Source of the DNA: Siphonodentalium dalli
Taxonomy: Eukaryota; Mollusca; Scaphopoda; Gadilida; Siphonodentaliidae
Length of the DNA stretch: 64,000 nt
Assembly (NCBI GenBank): GCA_032622095.1
Contig: CP136069.1
Coordinates: forward strand, 161,871,043-161,935,042
Reading direction: 5' to 3'
Positions 45,660 through 58,406 of the stretch are shown in pieces. Each line of letters begins with the position of its first letter. Positions within the stretch are counted from its first letter, which is position 1. The position numbers and the translations under genes are program-made. The notes below the pieces were generated by a model. It did no database searches. It worked only from the letters and a program-made list of their open reading frames with translations, and was not told where the DNA came from.

Positions 45660-45849
45660 TCACGTATATTTGGAAACTATTATAAATTTAATATATATAA
45701 TTATAACACAATTAGCCCCTAAATTCGGCCTCATGATTTAGCAAGACACACGTTTATTACCGGCACGCGCAGTGACGCAAGAGCTTAGAGCAATTATATA
45801 ATTGGCAACACCAGAACTTTAGTATTATGTTAAAAGTCCAGTGCATTTG

Positions 45850-47262
45850 TGGCTTTCCCTCAAACTATTTGCAACAAAGTTTCTCATTGGGAATAAGTAC
45901 ATTAGCCAATTAAAAGCAACATGCTAAAAATAAAAAAGAATCAAGAAAGGCTAAATTTATGAATTTGTGATTTTTGTGAAATAAATTTGGTAAAATACTC
46001 AATTTATGATTTTTCAACAATGTTTATAAAAATAATATTTCACAAGGCCTTCCATTTGTGTATCCATTTTGTAAAGTGCGTAGACAATCTAATTTCAGAG
46101 CCGCAATTTCTCAAAATTAGCCAAAATCCATTTTTTGTGGTCTTGTATTTTGAAAACTAAAGGAAAATGAAGGGATTTCTTGTTGTTTTGTTAATGTATT
46201 CTATAGATTATGCACAAACAAAAATCATTTCCTTATGCATCTATGATTGAGAAGACAAAAATAAAAAATATATATTCTTCCATGTCTTCCATTACATGGA
46301 CAGACAAATTTGCCTGTGATCGAGAACCGGCGTGATGAAATAGGATATTTGAGGTCATACAACTCAATAAATATAAATCCATATTCCCTTCGTTTCTCAT
46401 AACAAATTAAGTATACATGGTTAAACACACTGTGAAGGAATTTCAAAAAAACATTGTATAGAAAATCAACTTATGGCCCAATGAATCCTCAGTATTAATT
46501 TTTTTTTCTAAAAATGCGATTTCGGGCCGCTTTTGTCCATTTTAAAAGGTTTTTGTGTATAAATAGTAAAATCAATATTCGTTGACCCTAAAACTCTTAG
46601 TGTTGAAATAATAGCTTTACATTGGATATGTCAATGAATGTCACTGGATTTCACTCAAGTTTCTGGAAACTGACTCCAAATTTGAATATCGGAGATGGGG
46701 TAGGGGAAACCATATTGACAACATCTCAGAAAACATGGATCTTATTACATAAAACATTACTAAAAACATTATTTCATACATAGTTTACTTCTTCTTGATC
46801 AGATGTTCATATTCAGAGCTACAATCCTTTTTTGCACAATCTAGTTAGGAAATTAATACAACAGCAATATATCCTTTTTTTTAAATACTGGACCATACAA
46901 TATGGATTTTAACTAATTCTTAGAAATTGAGTCTCCGCAATTAGACAAACTCCCAATTTCGGAGTCACATAACTCGAAAAATACTCAACGTATTGGAAAA
47001 TGTTTGCTGCTCTGTAATCAGAATTTTGTACTCTACAAAATGAATAAACAAATGGAAGGACTTGTTAAATTGAGTTTTTTTAGAAGCATCATTGGAAAGG
47101 CATAAATTGAGTATTTTACCAATTTGGGCAAATTTATTTCACAAAATTTACAAATTTCGCCTTTCTTGATCCATTTTTATTTTTAGTATGTTGTTTATAA
47201 CGGGTTAATAGACTTATTCCTGCTAAGAAACATTGTGTTGCAATTAGTTTGAGGTTTGGCAC
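45850..47262. repeat. Foldback element
   Basis: The arms (about 45850-46110 and 46985-47262) pair: AAAAATAAAAAAGAATCAAG near 45932 against CTTGATCCATTTTTATTTTT near 47166, and TAAAATACTCAATTTATG with its complement. The interior is AT-rich and non-coding. Confidence 0.75.
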
Positions 47263-47329
47263 TTTTTTTCTCATAGCAATTAAAACTTGCTGCGTATGTT
47301 GGAAGTTATTAAGCCGAGCTCGGGGAGGG

Positions 47330-49075
47330 GTGATAATGAAACATGTCGGTATGGTCCAAGGGGCATGCATTAAAGAGACCAGCCATGATAACATACACAC
47401 GAACAGTTCAAATAGACCAAATTACAGTGTCCCATGCAATATAAGTACCCGGGCCACACCAACCAAATATGACAGTTCCATGCATGTGACCTGCCTTGGA
47501 ACATACACATGACTTTATAAATGTGTCACATGCAATATAATTACAACTACTTTCGTTTTCGTCGAAATGCCGGCATTTGATTGGTCGAGAGGCTACCGCG
47601 TGACCTGCGTCTATCAGTGCATAGACTTTGCAGTAGACGAGTCACATCGCGTAGTGACACTTTAAGAAAATTGGGCGAGTCTATAACCGTCCCCCCACAC
47701 GACGTCCCCCGGATGACGCGAAAGCGCGGAACGAGAATTCCATTAGAATTTCAGTGAAAAAACAACTCGAAAACTCAATGTTAGAAACATTTGAATAAGT
47801 AGTCTATATTCCATGTCTCTGCTTCTTATCTACACTATACTATACTTATGTCTGTTCATTTCAGCCGTATTCATGTTTTTGTAAAGCTCGATTGAACACT
47901 CAAAGTTTGTGCCGCGTTTTTTATTTGTCCAATTTTCGAAAAAGCGTCTATGACAACGTGTATAGTTACTGATGTGAACACAACTTATCATAAATCAGGC
48001 TGATCAACATGGCATAATTTATTGGAAATAAATAAAATGTGTTACCCGATTACAAGCCTTTTAACATTTTTCAGCTTTATTACAATGCTAATGACATGAC
48101 ATTTGTCACGAGCACATTAGATATGATCAGGGCATTTGTTTACAAATTACATTGGCCATGATCGGACTGGAGTCTGAACTGGTCTGGAGTTAATAATTTT
48201 ACCGGAGATCGCGGATTCGACTCTGTGTGTGTTGATACTTATTGGGTTGTTGTTGAGTCATTTTAAACGTAAATCGTAGCCAAACAAGTAATTCTTTTTA
48301 TCATGGATTGTGCATTGCTGAAAATTGAAGTTGAAGCGTAAATATTTATTTTCTGAAAGTTTGCTTGACGAAGTTGCTCGTTGACAATTTCGGCCAATTT
48401 ATTTTCGGCCCATCAACCAAATTTTGAGATCGTCCAACAGAAAATCATGTTTTGGCAATTAATTTTCCGAGATGGATTAATAGTAGATAGCTGAAAATAA
48501 AGTGTTATAGTTGTAATTATAAGCCATCAACGTCGTTTTTCGGTTGATCTATGAGCGTATAGACCGATCAGTAGACGAATAACATACTTAGTATAATCCG
48601 CTTCGTGGAATTATACAGTATGTTATTCGTCTACTGATCGGTCTATACGCTCATAGATCAACCGAATAACGACGTTGATGACATATATAAGTACGTACAC
48701 CCAACCCCATATGTCGCCACGTCCCTACGTTTGACCAGTTTGAGAGCATGTGCATGCAATTTTAAAATAGACCCGACACTGTCCCAACTAATATGAGTAT
48801 GCGTGCACCTCAACCCTCTGTCGCCGCGTCCCTGTATGTTACCAGTCTTGATAACGTACACATAGAATTTCCATATAGACCGATATTGTGCCATGCAATA
48901 TGTACGTTAATCCAAAACCATCTGTCGCCGCGTCCCTACACGTGATAAATCTTGAGAACATGCGCATATAGTGTTCACCGCGTCCCTTATATACATGTAA
49001 CCAGTCACGTGTTCAAACAGTCACGACAGTGTCCCCGTGTATTATAAGTATGTACACCCAACCTCCTATATCGTC
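47330..49075. repeat. Degenerate tandem array, roughly 105-110-bp unit, interrupted
   Basis: Units with GTCGCCGCGTCCCT, then CCAGT-TTGA-AACAT and ATAGACC-GACA-TGTCCCA phrases occur at about 47340-47510 and 48680-49075 (e.g. CGTCCCT at 48718, 48827 and 48930). About 1.1 kb of other DNA, ending in a hairpin, separates the blocks. Confidence 0.6.
48523..48682. repeat. Long perfect hairpin (65-nt arms)
   Basis: 48523-48587 pairs with 48618-48682 with one mismatch. The loop itself can pair (TATAATCC with GGAATTATA), giving an almost continuous stem around CTTCG. Confidence 0.9.
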
Positions 49076-49109
49076 ATGCCCCTACAACAGGCTGAGTGTA
49101 AGGTAATGC

Positions 49110-49707
49110 GGGGCATAATGCGACACATAAGCACATTAGACCCCTTCATGCCAATAAAAACGATGGAAGGGCACACATTATTAAACTATAAGTTAAATAA
49201 ATATTTCCACTATACATATTAATACTCATACTTGCCTGGGAAGCACCAATTTCTGAACACCATTACTCCCCGTCGAAGTACCCATTCCGTCGCATTATGC
49301 CCCATACACGGGGTACAATGCGACACATTTGACATTACAACATCCGCATATTCCGAACTTAATAAATGCAAAACGGTCTGCAGTTTCTTTTCTTTTGTGG
49401 GTTGAAAGAATGTATAAGCGTTATTTCAAGTCATAACAGCAGACCAATGAGATATTTTATTGATTTATATGGCGGGTAAACTAGCACCATAAAGTTTTGA
49501 TTTCGGGAAAATGGCTGGGGTAGGGTTAACAATAATTATTTATATATATCATGTTTTAATGTTTGGGATTGATCGAATATGTTTTTTTATTTCTTTTCTT
49601 TTGAACTAAGGTTACGATAAGATTTATTTTTCCAGGTTTGATTTGCGATATGCCTAATCATAATTTGTTCTCGCACTGGTGTACCCGAGTGTCGCATTAT
49701 GCCCCAC
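49110..49707. mobile_element. TIR element with GGGGCATAATGCGACAC ends
   Basis: GCGGGGCATAATGCGACAC at the left and GTGTCGCATTATGCCCCA at the right, with a further inverted pair at the centre (about 49290-49328). A stray ACATAATGCGACACATATA occurs in the LINE remnant at about 51773. Non-coding. Confidence 0.65.
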
Positions 49708-50119
49708 AACCAGACAACATGTCTCTCCCCCAATATGAGTGAATGTGAATAACCGATGTACATAGAACAGATCAACTTACTATATAACTCGTCTTACTTT
49801 ACCAAAATACGCACGTAGCTTTGGTGGTAGTGGTAAGATGTTCTCGTTTTAACATGTACAATACCTACCGAAAGTTATAAACCATTCAAAAAGGGGGTCA
49901 CCAAATGTGGGTACCCCTACTCCGGCCTTTCGCATGTGAGATTAAACAGTCATAATTATGTCGGTCCAATTGGGATGTCCAATTCTATGATTGGTCTTGT
50001 AAATGTGCGATTCAACTTCAGTCATGGAAAAATCATATGCCCCACATTACCCGACATTAAAATTAACCTGCGCACAAGGAATGGCGTGCATGGGTTCTCA
50101 TGAGACAAAAGCACTATGT

Positions 50120-50840
50120 TGCATGGCCACTAAAATCATCATAATTAGACGCCACATGGGGGTTCGGTTTGTTCGCTTCATTGGCGGCGAACATATAATC
50201 GGCGATGATGACATATCGAGGGTTAATTGCCAGGATATGTTGGGCAATATTCCTTATTACTTCGCGAATCTATAGTCGACGTTATAGTTCCGCTATACCG
50301 ACATATGTGGAGTTCTTCGTGGTACGATTGTGATAATATTGAAATTGTGGAAAGTAAGGGGTTAATACTTAAACGCGCGGTCGCAGCCCCGGCCCATCCG
50401 TGCGTGGGTGGGTTTTCATGTGCTTCATTGCGACAAACATTGTGATGTCGCCATTTCGAGTGATAATTTCCTGGCATGCATGGCTTTGGTGGGCGATTCC
50501 CACTTGTTTCTATGCGAATATAGTCGATGGTAGTTTCGCTACATATATGTGTATGTGGTCTGGACAGTTTGCCATGTAATGTCAATTTGGTATGCAGATA
50601 CCATATTGAAATTCTGGAAAGTAGGGGTTAATATAGCCACACTTTTGTGTGGCCGCGGCCCAAACACTGCGTATAGAGGTTTCATGAAATCCCGCACTGT
50701 TCGGGTCTCTAAAATCCCGCATAAAAACAATGCGTGGGTCCGCGGGCTTATTCGGATACTAGCAGCTTCAGGTGGTTTTTATTCACGACATACTGTCAAT
50801 ATATTTGGGCTGGTATTCTGCGATTCGGGGCTGGATTAAT
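50120..50840. repeat. Tandem repeat, about 250-bp unit, roughly three copies
   Basis: TTCGCTTCATTGG (50169), GTGCTTCATTGCG (50419) and a third near 50675 mark the period. GAAAGTA(A)GGGGTTAATA and GGCC(C)GCGGCCC-like blocks recur at matching offsets. Confidence 0.65.
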
Positions 50841-51003
50841 ACGATTCCATATGATAACAAAGAACAGTAATATTAATTTCGGACTAACATTTACTCCATG
50901 ATGTCCATGCGAAATAAATTGACACAGGGGAAATAAATCGACACAGGGTAAACACAATATCACGTATTAAATATCCCCTATCGGGAGAAATAATACGGCG
51001 AGC

Positions 51004-53386
51004 GTGGCAGTTATAAACTGCTGCGACCAAGGGAAAGAAGCTGAGTTCTCTACGAAAATTAACCTCTCCAAAATCACGCAGTTCACGACAGATTTGGAAC
51101 GCATTAGTGGTAAGAATCCTATATCGGCACATGATATTTCAGCTCTCAATACTAAACTTAAGTCTATTTATCTGGATACTGCATCATCGGCTCTCGGAAC
51201 GCACAAGAGTCACGAAAACCGGTCGAAAAAGCGGAAATCTACTATGCCTTGGTATTCCAGGGATTGTGCTAATTGTCGGATACTTTACCGCCGTGAATTG
51301 AAACGCTATCAAAGCAATCGCTCCGAATCTTAACAGAACGAGACTCAGTGACGCAAGAACAACGTATAGGCGAGTGACGCGAATGAGCAAACGCAAGTAT
51401 GATAACGAAACTCAACTGAAAATGTCTCGTCTTCGCACATCCATACTTGTGTTTTTAAAAATATTTGTCAAACTATATACCGTGTGCCGATGCTGTTAAG
51501 TTAAGTTAGCTATATAAAGAATATTAAGTGCATTGAAAAAACACGAATACTCAGTTGCTTAACAGCCTTCGCTCACGGTATAATGGTCGGAATTTGTTTT
51601 ATGTAAACATGTATTCATTACATCTTCTCTTTATACCACCTGATTTGGTGGCTAAAAGAATGAATAAACTATATGGCGCGAGTTCTGGAAGATCATAGGT
51701 AGTAAAAATACATCTCCGTCGCTTAATGAATTTAGGGATTATTTTTCCGAAAATAATGTATCACCCGACCAACATAATGCGACACATATATAAGTTTAGA
51801 TTCAGTGAACTTAGAGTTATCGGAATTGAACCGTGATATCGAAAAAGACGAGATAGATAGGGCTATACGCTGATTGCAATTTGGAAAGGCCAGTGGGATA
51901 GATAACATAACAAATGAATACATAAAAATGACATCGGGCCATTTAAATGAACCTCTGCGATTATTTTTCAATATTATTATCAATTCAGGCATATGTCCAG
52001 ACGAATGGGGAATTAGGATAATACAGCCGCTTTTCAAATCGTACATGTGTAAGATCAGAAAAATCCTCAAAATTACAGACCAATAACACCAACCAGCTGC
52101 ATTGCGAAGCTCTTTACTTCGATTCTAAATGACCGAGTTCAGATCTTCCTAGAACATAATAAACTGCTATCTCATAACCAATTGCAAGCCGGCTTCAGAA
52201 AGAACTATTGCATTATTGATCACATATTTTCGCTCAACTGTCTCATAGATCTTGTAAACTTACAGAAGAAAAATCTGTTCTGTGGTTTCATAGACCTTTC
52301 GAAAGCCTTCGATCGTGTGTGGAGAGCGGGTTTATGGAAGAAGCTTTTCGATATTGGGATCGAAGGGAAAATATTGAATGTGATAAAAAATATGTACGAA
52401 AATACTAAGTCATGTGTGACCTGGAATGGCAAACATTCTGAGCTATTCCCGTGCCAACTTGGTGTACGGCAAGGTTAAATCTCTCCCCTATTTTGTTCTC
52501 GATATTCACCAATGATTTAGTATATTTTTTAAGTGCAAACAGTGTAAGTGGAATTGAAATTTCTAATTCTAAGACCCAGTCGAGCATCAACTATCTGAAA
52601 CTATTCTGTCTATTATATGCCGACGATACAGTGCTCTTGTCTGATACATGGACCGCAAGCCATGTTACACAATTATTCAACGTATTGTCTGACATGGAAA
52701 CTAACGATTAATATTGCTAAGACCAATGTAGTAATTTTCGGTAGAAAACGGAAACATAACTACAAATTCACTTTGGATGGCCAACCTATTGAAACCTCAC
52801 TTCATTATAAATACCTAGGTGTTACATTCTCCAGCAACGGTTCCTTTGTAGAAGATAAAATGTAGGTGTCAACACGCCAAACGAGCAATATTTGCGCTAA
52901 TTTCCAAGATGCGTAGCCTGAACCTGTCTCTTAAATCATGTTAAATGCGTGCTACATATATATGACACAACTATTATCCCTAGCCTGTTGTATGGATCAG
53001 AGGTCTGGGTTTTTGGGAATAACGCCATTATACAGCGTCTTGAACTTTGGTTCCTAAAATATTTCTTCAAATGGAAAAAATCAACACCGAGTGTACTAAT
53101 TTATGGCGAGATCGGAATGTACCCAGTTACGACCAGAATCAAACAACGGATCTTGAATTATTGGGCCAAACTCATTAGTGGCAGCCGGGATAAGATCAAC
53201 TGCTTACTTTACTAGACATTTTGCAGTAGATTTGGCCCGCGCGACAAACTTTACGAACAACAACAAGTCGTGGATCAACCACGTGTCAAATATTTTTGAA
53301 TGAAATTGGTTTACACGGTATATGGGATTTGCATCATGTGGGCTCACTAAAGTTGTTCAGTCATGCCATCACGCAACAGTTACAAG
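51004..53386 (+). pseudogene. LINE ORF2 part 2: reverse transcriptase, decayed
   Basis: With several stops and frameshifts it reads EIDRAI, FGKASGIDNITNEYIKM, NEPLRLFFNIIINSGICPDE, QAGFRKNYCIIDHIFSLNC, FCGFIDLSKAFDRVWRAGLW, NGKHSELFPCQLGVRQG, then the catalytic LLYADDTVLLSDT. The connection region LLYGSEVWVFG follows. These are the standard RT motifs of APE-class non-LTR retrotransposons. The frame is cut at tacaag (53381-53386) by the giant palindromic element and resumes at 63740. Confidence 0.9.
53381..53386 (+). repeat. Left copy of the 6-bp target duplication (tacaag)
   Basis: It matches tgcaag at 63740-63745 with one mismatch. Removing the element and one copy restores a continuous LINE reading frame (…ITQQLQDNFFQEW…). 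Confidence 0.8.
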
Positions 53387-53508
53387 AGAAGATAGAGCCA
53401 CTCGTTGGGTGCAATCGTAAAATTGGGCGTAAGTGTATTTTGAGTATGTTAGTACTATAGTACTATATATTTGAGAATTGTTGATAAAAATTGGCGTAAG
53501 TATATTTT

Positions 53509-53845
53509 CGATAGAGCAGGGCGTCATATTTGAGCGTCCTGTTGGTATGTGTATATTGTTGACTAACAAGTTGGTTCATCGTGTATAAGTGTGAAGTTGT
53601 TTTTTTTGGGAACTTTGTAATTTCGGTCGACTATTGCGTGTCTGCAACTAAATAATCTCAGCTTAAGATGGCTTAACCAAATTATTCATAGAGCAGGTCG
53701 TCATATTTGAGCATCATGTGGGTGTGTGTATATTGTTGGTTCATCGTGTGAAGTTGCTTTGTAATCTCGGCCGACTATTAAATGTCGGACACATCAACTA
53801 AATAATCTCAGCTTAAGACGGCTTAACCAAATTATTTGCGTAAAG
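53509..53845. repeat. Subterminal direct repeats of the palindromic element, left arm
   Basis: Two roughly 160-190-nt units, each with ATAGAGCAGG(G)CGTCATATTT, GTGTATATTGTTG, GGTTCATCGTG, then AACTAAATAATCTCAGCTTA and GGCTTAACCAAATTATT. Mirrored in the right arm at about 63280-63620. Subterminal repeats often bind transposition or replication proteins; that role is inferred. Confidence 0.75.
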
Positions 53846-54690
53846 ATTCAGACACACATACATCTTACTGTATTTTGATCAACAGATAAATATTCCCACC
53901 TACTGGATAGTGCGTATTCATCCGAAGAAATGTCTGATTCTGTCAACTGGGATTAAAAAAATGAACACTTTAAATATTGTATATCCTACCATATGTGAAC
54001 TTGAATTATGTCATCACCAATAAATACATGTATAATCGATTATCTTTTCAATAATAATATCTCGCTGGGTTCTATCGTGGTAAAAATCTTTTGTTTGACA
54101 AGAGATTTTCCACTCAATGTTTGTCACAGACCTACGTCATAATACTCCCCCTACCCCAACCACCTTCACATCTCACATCACTTACCCGCACCTATTCATG
54201 CACGTATATATTGTACAATGTGTACGTGTCGGAGCACAAGACATCCAAATAAGGAGTATTACCTCATAGTAAAGGAACGCTCTTTATTCATATTTCAACA
54301 TAAATGACACACTTACATTATCGAGAATTATTGGAAAACATAGTAATGTGATAGCGAACATCAAACGAGTCTGCGCACGCATATCTGTCAAAAGATACAA
54401 TAGCAGTCATTGGTCAATTTATCCACGGTGTCAGCTCAGTACACAATCGGCACGAAGCCGGAGGTCAACTCAGTACACAATCGATTTCATCATGTCACCA
54501 GGTTACACATATCTATATAATAGAGTGTTCATATTGAAATCACTCATAATTGCATTGACATTTGTATAGGTAGGTTGGATTGTAGCCAATGTGATAAATT
54601 TGTATCCAGTACAAACAACACGAAGAGACGTTGTGAACGACAGCCTGAACTAGTTAACTAGTCCACCACGTTTCCCTTGTTTCTGTTCTA

Positions 54691-54698
54691 TATAAATA
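54691..54698 (+). promoter_or_regulatory. TATA box of the left-arm ATPase gene
   Basis: TATAAATA, 52 nt before the ATG at 54743; the same sequence is present in mirror image in the right arm (about 62429-62436). Confidence 0.55.
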
Positions 54699-54742
54699 TA
54701 GGTGCATAGAAGAACGCTCGATTTCACTGATTATATAGGAAA

Positions 54743-56451
54743 ATGAAGTATCAATGTGAAGAGTGCTTAAGTGTCTATGCTTGGCAACAACAACAACAAC
54801 ACCAACAACAACAACACCACCAACAACAACAAAAACAACAGCAGCAGCATCATCAACCGCCACAACAACAACAACAACAGCAACAACAACAACAACATCA
54901 TCAGCCGCCACAACAACAACAACAACAACAACACCAACAACAACAACAACAACAGCAGCATCATCAGCCGCCACAACAACAACAACAACAACAACCGCAA
55001 CAACAACAACAACAGCAACAACAACAACAACAACAGCAACCAATCGACATAACATCCTGCTTTGATGATCCAATGGCCAAAATCCAGGAAGATTTTATTT
55101 TCAAGCATCCATTCACGGCATGTGTAAGTGGACCGACATCTAGTGGGAAGACGTACTTAGTGAAAACCTTGCTACAAAAGTCTGCCTCAAAAATATCACG
55201 AAATAAAGTATACCGTCACCCCTCATGTCAACTTTATACGAGGAATACCAGCAAACTTGGATTCTCTTATCAACCCCCGGTATAAAAATCTAGTTATACT
55301 CGATGACTTGATGCAAACTTCATCAAAAGACCAGAGAGTTAATGATTTGCATTCCGAAGGAAGTCACCATTTGAACTTATCTTTGATAATTTTGAACCAG
55401 AATTTCTACTACAACAAAGATCCAACGCAACGACGAAATTGTCAATATTTGGTATTGTTCAATAACCCAATCGACAAGGGATTAATTTCAACATTATCAA
55501 GACAGATGTATCCTGAATGTCCTCAGCGTATGGTTCGAGAGTTTTCTGGAAGCGACGAGTGAACCGTGCGTTTACCTACTGGTGGATTTAAAAGCCGCAA
55601 CACCGGACACATTACGTCTGCGACAGAATGTACTAAAAGAGGACACGAACCAACATATGGGTGAATGGAATGGCATGAAATACGATGACAGAGAACACCC
55701 AGATGAACAGAATGGGATGAAAAAACATACAAAAGACACTGAGACCCAGGGTCAACAGAATGCGATGAAATACGATGACAGAGAACTCGCTGGTCAAGGC
55801 ATAGCATATAATTATATTGTGCCCCAGGGTCAACATAATGGCTATACTAAGGACATAAGGCCACCTGGTGAGCTCGATGAAATTAATAAGAAGAACCGTC
55901 AAAACATAGACATTCGAGAAGACATGTCGTACCCTTGTAATGACTGCGGGCTTTTGTTCGAAGATCATTATGATGTTCAGAGACACGTAAAAAACTGGTG
56001 TAAAGAAAATAAGTTAAAACGAAAATTAACTGAGGACACGGATGATAGTCAGAATAAGAAAATTAAATTGAATGAAGATGAATACTTCCAAAGTTTGTGT
56101 GATGAGAGTAGAGATAAAACACATGAGGAATGGAGTGATAAAGTGGAAACGTATAAGGAAAATGGCTCGACAGAAACAGAAACAAAAGAACAAGCTGACA
56201 AGGACCTTAAAAGTGAACACATGAGGCAATTTATGAATGGTTATGCTTGGACAATAGTAGCGTATCTGCAGCTGCGCAATGGGACTCTGCACAACAGAGT
56301 CATGGATAAAATCGACAAATATTTGAATAATGGTTATGAAGATCGTGATGCAGTGAAAATGTCAATATTAAAGTACAAACCGATGCTAGAAAAATCCATG
56401 GACGAAACAAATGACACTTCTGACGAAAGTGATGACAATTCGGACGATTAA
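54743..56451 (+). pseudogene. Polinton/adintovirus-type packaging ATPase with zinc finger and Gln-rich tract, left-arm copy, broken
   Basis: The order is: start MKYQCEECLSVYAW (first half of a C2H2 finger; the second half is missing here); a Gln-rich tract of about 80 codons with PPQ and HHQPPQ repeats; Walker A in FKHPFTACVSGPTSSGKT; Walker B in KNLVILDDL; then LSRQMYPECPQ; a linker; a second finger (CNDCGLLFEDHYDVQRHVKNW); and a Lys/Glu/Asp-rich tail ending DESDDNSDD. The family is the FtsK/HerA-like A32 ATPase that packages DNA into virions. Breaks: loss of about 50 nt near 55200 that shifts frame, and one extra T near 55545 (GTTTTCTGG). Only one intron-free gene, with AATAAA at 56457. Both copies are inactive as they stand. 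Confidence 0.8.
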
Positions 56452-57100
56452 ATTTCAATAAACTTCATCAACATGATATTCTCGTTTTCGTTATATATCT
56501 ATAAGCGGGGAGAGAGTGAGTGGATTATTGGGAATTGTAGAGTGAGAAACGATACGTAATGATAAAAGGCGCATTAAGAGCCCGAAAATTTGAACTTTAA
56601 ATATTGTTCTGTGTCATTTTAACTTTCAACCACTGCGCTTGTATTGTTAACATTCATTCATAATGAGTGTCTTGTGTCCCTTTAGAGTGTCTTGTGTTCC
56701 TTTAATATTCAAACACCAATATTGCATCACGTCCCTTGTTTCGTGTCACTTTAACTCCTTGAGTGTATTGCCCCTTCTAATGATGTCATAGCATGGGTAC
56801 ATGCAAGACAGTATAACACTATGACTATGTCTGTATCTGTTGTTGGGAAGATGTGAAATATAAATTTCAGTTCATTCGTGTAGTAATTTCGTATGAATGA
56901 AACACTCTTCATTCGTGTATTACCAACAGGAAGTTGTACTATTTTTGAAAGCAATCACGATGTGTAAAATTTTCATTAAATTACAATAAACCAAGGGCTA
57001 AGGTGTAACAGGATTATGGTCAAATAACCCAGAGTGACTTAATTCACAATGAAGTAGACTCCACTGTAGATGCGAGATGTATTGTTTGTCCATAGCTCAA

Positions 57101-58317
57101 GGGCGCGTACACATGGCGGGCAAGAAAATATCAGGTATGCCCCATGTGACTTACTTGACCAATCAAATAAATAATACCGGAAAATATCCGACGAAGGCAG
57201 CGCGCTGATATTTTATCGCCAGTTGGTGATATGTGTTCACCTTGATTGGTGGCCATCGGTATCCGTTAACTAATCTCTATAAGGGACACGCTGGTAACCG
57301 TTCACGCACTCGAGTTATGGTCCATCAATATTATCGCCTGTTCAACAATTGACTTCGTAATTCCATTTTGGATTGTTTGACATAATCGCTGAGCTATTAT
57401 ATGGATATGTGTGGGGACATATATTTTTGAGGGTTTCCGCTGACGGAGGATGTCCATGGATTTCCAACTGCACCCCCTCTTGAATCGGGCCAAAGACCCA
57501 AGATCACATAATTGAATTTGCACACCTCCCATCGTCTTTGAATTTCCAATATGCATATGTTACCTCACATACCTTGAATTTTGACTGGACATCGGGGAGG
57601 GAGGGGCCTAGAAGAAATTCCAAACCAATAATTTGATCAAAGTAGGAAAAATGCAAATGTTGGTCTAAAACCACTAATTCCACATACATTAATGGTTGAA
57701 AAATCAGACTACAAGAACAATTTCAAACCATTGTTGGTGTGAAATTTCCAACTAATATTGTTTCCGAGTTGTCCCCATGTCCCCACATGCACCATGTAAG
57801 TTCGGTAACGTAATGTACACCACAGCCCCATGCACCAAGCAACAATCTCCTGAAAACTTCATATGGGGTCTCAATGGGGGTGGGGTCATCAGATTTGCCA
57901 CAAAACCATAATAACATTTGTCACCCCACATATACATGCACTGTGAAATTATAACATTTCCAAATTTCCAAATAACGTGACCACTTTCTCATTATGCAGA
58001 AGATCTTTATGCATGAGATTAGCAACGTTGCTACAGGTTAGTGGTGTCTAATCCCACCGACTTCGGTAATACATGTCAACTTTACAGTTGGAAATTTCAC
58101 AAAGCTATGAATTGCCAAAATGGACTATATGTTATTTACCGGATGCAATTCACTTGAACCAGCATGACTAATACTGTTCTGATTGAGCTCAATCAACGCC
58201 ATCTATAAACCGCCGCGTTCTCACGGGTGTAATCTTTGCAGCAAGAAGATATCAGTGTGCAATTTTACCTGATATTTTCTTGCAGATATTTTCTTGCAGC
58301 TTCATGTGTACGCGCCC
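57101..58317. mobile_element. Insertion in the left arm with GGGCGCGTACACATG ends
   Basis: GGGCGCGTACACATGGCGGG at the left and CATGTGTACGCGCCC at the right are inverted, with further inner boxes (AAGAAAATATCAGG and CCTGATATTTTCTT). The right arm of the palindrome lacks it and preserves TTAA at 59898-59901; here the flanks are TCAA and TAA, i.e. a degraded TTAA duplication. The interior has GGAAATTTCAC phrases related to 35835-36060. No gene seen. Confidence 0.85.
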
Positions 58318-58341
58318 TAAGTGTGTAAACATCACATTTTG

Positions 58342-58356
58342 CTCGTCACGCTATGA

Positions 58357-58402
<46 letters not shown>
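58342..58402. repeat. (TA)n microsatellite, left arm
   Basis: About 30 TA units. The mirror tract with an added (CA)n lies at 59807-59859. Next to it, about 130 bp (58403-58530, with CTATACCGGTTTCGGCAC) is absent from the right arm. Confidence 0.9.

Positions 58403-58406
<4 letters not shown>

Larger units (their letters stand above)
45660..50990. other. Complex insertion splitting the LINE
   Basis: No gene is recognised. It contains a foldback (45850-47262), a roughly 105-bp repeat array, a long hairpin (48523-48682), a TIR element (49110-49707) and a roughly 250-bp repeat array. I could not find one clean pair of ends with a target duplication for the whole block, so it may be several successive insertions. 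Confidence 0.55.

Noticed and set aside
48180-48240. tRNA-like B-box (GCGGATTCGACTC)
   Set aside because: No matching A-box or cloverleaf could be built around it.
54654-55108. Minus-strand poly-Val/poly-Leu and plus-strand poly-Thr/poly-Asn frames, and their mirror frames at 61942-62312
   Set aside because: Other-frame translations of the CAA/CAG tract of the ATPase gene.
55633-55986. Antisense frames opposite the ATPase gene (also 56026-56292, 60705-60971, 61013-61539)
   Set aside because: Shadows of the real gene on the other strand; identical in both arms only because the arms are near-identical.
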